This document shows, piece by piece, positions 63,440-64,000 of a stretch of DNA of 64,000 nt (its first letter is position 1; every line of letters starts with the position of its first letter). The notes beneath the pieces were generated by a model. It saw only the letters and a program-made list of their open reading frames with translations. It ran no database searches and was not told the origin of the DNA. The DNA is from Marivirga sericea (GTDB lineage: Bacteria; Bacteroidota; Bacteroidia; Cytophagales; Cyclobacteriaceae): NCBI RefSeq assembly GCF_900177665.1, contig NZ_FXAW01000006.1:300673-364672 (forward strand). The letters run 5' to 3'. The translations under genes were made by a program, and so were the position numbers.

Positions 63440-63447
63440 CAAAGTTA
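63440..63447 (-). promoter_or_regulatory. Predicted promoter of nadC
   Basis: The minus strand reads TAACTTTG, an exact TAnnTTTG match. A TTG on the same strand (63471-63473) lies 23 bases upstream, slightly longer than the usual -33 spacing. The leader to the TTG start codon would be about 17 bases. Confidence 0.45.
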
Positions 63448-63532
63448 CAGTCCTATCCGCATTTATAATACAATCATGATTAATAATTTTTGAAACCTTT
63501 CTTGGAATAGGTCTCCTATAATTACAATGAAA

Positions 63533-63581
63533 TAAAAAAGCTACCTCTTGCGAAATAGCTTTTGTGGAGCATATCGGAGTC
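63533..63581. repeat. 49-bp direct repeat, inner copy (terminator plus tRNA-Ala 3' end)
   Basis: It matches 63925-63973 at 48 of 49 positions; the only difference is A for G within the hairpin. It covers a T-run hairpin (GCTATTTC-GCAA-GAGGTAGC on the minus strand) and the last 17 bases of a tRNA-Ala. The two copies flank the GIY-YIG gene. Confidence 0.85.
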
Positions 63582-63649
63582 CGCTAGCTAGCGGATGACC
63601 TTCCCGTTACTTCGCATCGGGACGCTCTAGCCAGCTAAACTAATACCTT
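63565..63649 (-). pseudogene. Decayed tRNA-Ala copy with palindromes replacing two arms
   Basis: Read on the minus strand this follows a tRNA plan: acceptor-like AAGGTAT, TA, D-arm GTTTAGCTGGCTAGAGC, variable-loop AGGTC, and the T-stem and acceptor end ACTCCGATATGCTCCA, identical to the tRNA-Ala at the window end. The anticodon arm is replaced by TCCCGATGCGAAGTAACGGGA (5-bp stem, 11-base loop), so there is no normal anticodon. The T-loop GGTTCG is replaced by the palindrome CGCTAGCTAGCGG. Acceptor 5' positions differ from those needed to pair with ATGCTCC mainly by G-to-A and C-to-T, as expected from decay. It cannot be a working tRNA. Confidence 0.75.
63581..63594. repeat. Palindrome CCGCTAGCTAGCGG inside the tRNA remnant
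   Basis: Same 14-base core as the palindrome at 22956-22973. It interrupts the T-arm of the tRNA-Ala remnant exactly within its hairpin. Confidence 0.8.
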
Positions 63650-63654
63650 CTTCA

Positions 63655-63903
63655 CTATTTTATAATTAGATTTTCAATATATTTTCTGCTCTTCTTTTTC
63701 TTAATCTCTAATTCACGCTTAACCGCTAAACTTCTACTTTCATAACGCTCTATAAAAACCAATTCCCATGGCTTACATCTAATCGTATATTTTCCTCCTC
63801 TCCCTGAATTATGCTCCTCTACTCTTCTCTCCACATCATCTGAATGTCCAACATAATATCTATCGCACTTTTCCGAATAAATTATGTAAACGGAATATTT
63901 CAT
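63655..63903 (-). CDS. Small GIY-YIG nuclease domain protein
   Basis: The protein has 82 residues and is a single GIY-YIG domain of the URI type: VYIIYS (GIY element), YYVGHSDDVERRVEEHN (YIG element with catalytic Arg), FIERYESRSLAVKRELEIKKKKSRKYIE (metal-binding Glu region). Such small nucleases occur in multiple copies in Bacteroidota genomes, often near RNA genes, with unknown targets. Here it lies between two copies of a tRNA-Ala 3' end, which suggests that it moves with, or acts at, these sites. Confidence 0.9.
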   Translation of the reverse strand: MKYSVYIIYSEKCDRYYVGHSDDVERRVEEHNSGRGGKYTIRCKPWELVFIERYESRSLAVKRELEIKKKKSRKYIENLIIK

Positions 63904-63924
63904 AATATTGGGTTTGGTTGAAAC

Positions 63925-63973
63925 TAAAAAAGCTACCTCTTGCGAAGTAGCTTTTGTGGAGCATATCGGAGTC
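63925..63973. repeat. 49-bp direct repeat, outer copy
   Basis: Second copy of the 63533-63581 repeat, here joined to an apparently intact tRNA-Ala. The spacing between copies is 392 bases and encloses the GIY-YIG gene and the tRNA remnant. Confidence 0.85.
63926..63955 (-). terminator. Terminator of tRNA-Ala
   Basis: The minus strand reads GCTACTTC-GCAA-GAGGTAGC then TTTTTT: an eight-pair stem (one G-U) capped by a GNRA tetraloop, starting five bases after the tRNA 3' end. Confidence 0.85.
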
Positions 63974-64000
63974 GAACCGATGACCTCTACGCTGCCAGCG
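63957..64000 (-). tRNA. tRNA-Ala (anticodon GGC), 5' part beyond the window
   Basis: On the minus strand the visible part is CG (end of anticodon stem), loop CTGGCAG with anticodon GGC, stem CGTAG, variable AGGTC, T-arm ATCGG-TTCGACT-CCGAT, acceptor ATGCTCC and discriminator A at 63957. U at the position pairing with base 3 allows the G3-U70 pair that marks alanine tRNAs. CCA is not encoded. The acceptor 5' strand and D-arm are outside the window. Confidence 0.85.

Overview
The window is low-GC DNA from a member of the Bacteroidota, most likely a marine gliding Cytophagales (Marivirga-like; this is inferred from gene content, not from a search). The evidence is a gldB gliding lipoprotein, a PorZ-like type IX secretion protein with a C-terminal sorting domain, TonB receptor plus DUF4249 and many small beta-barrel proteins, the conserved order purH-mreB-mreC-mreD-mrdA-rodA, and recurrent TAnnTTTG promoter -7 boxes in place of Shine-Dalgarno-type signals.

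Layout. 1-1.7 kb: cytochrome c maturation genes (ccmB, ccsA/ccmC, ccmD-like). 1.8-7.4 kb: surface polysaccharide genes (rfbC, a Wzz-like protein, rfbB, rfbA, an ABC exporter). 7.4-11 kb: small ORF, collagen-like lipoprotein, TerC with a structured leader, TerB/LETM1-like protein. 11-19.3 kb: gldB, beta-barrel protein, lytic transglycosylase, LOG protein, lipid acyltransferase with ABC exporter, DsbD. 19.4-26.6 kb: small membrane protein, DUF427, potassium channel, aspartate kinase, ribH, TPR protein, pdhA, recF with dciA-like gene. 26.6-28.5 kb: accessory patch with a free SecD-head domain protein, a nonsense-broken four-helix-bundle receptor gene and a small membrane ORF. 28.5-33.8 kb: TonB receptor/DUF4249/two beta-barrels, then pirin. 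34-39 kb: lipoprotein, TerB-FHA-like-ABCG fusion transporter, lipoprotein. 39-43.7 kb: acyl-CoA dehydrogenase, then a compact type III polyketide synthase + methyltransferase operon divergent from a UbiA prenyltransferase. 43.8-49.7 kb: reductase, recO, PorZ, thymidine kinase, ferredoxin, unknown protein. 49.8-53.4 kb: imelysin/di-heme oxidoreductase/imelysin lipoprotein operon. 53.4-60.6 kb: cell-shape operon and purH. 60.8-64 kb: unknown protein, purN, YcxB-like, nadC, a GIY-YIG nuclease and a tRNA-Ala(GGC) cut by the window end.

The most unusual signal is at the right end. A 49-bp direct repeat (48 of 49 identical) containing the 3' end of the tRNA-Ala gene and its terminator flanks a small GIY-YIG nuclease gene. 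The inner copy is a decayed tRNA-Ala whose T-arm and anticodon arm have each been replaced by a GC-rich palindrome; one of these palindromes shares its 14-bp core with a palindrome in the ribH-TPR intergenic region 40 kb away. This looks like short mobile palindromes that colonise tRNA hairpins, near a candidate nuclease. No CRISPR array, full IS element or rRNA gene was seen.
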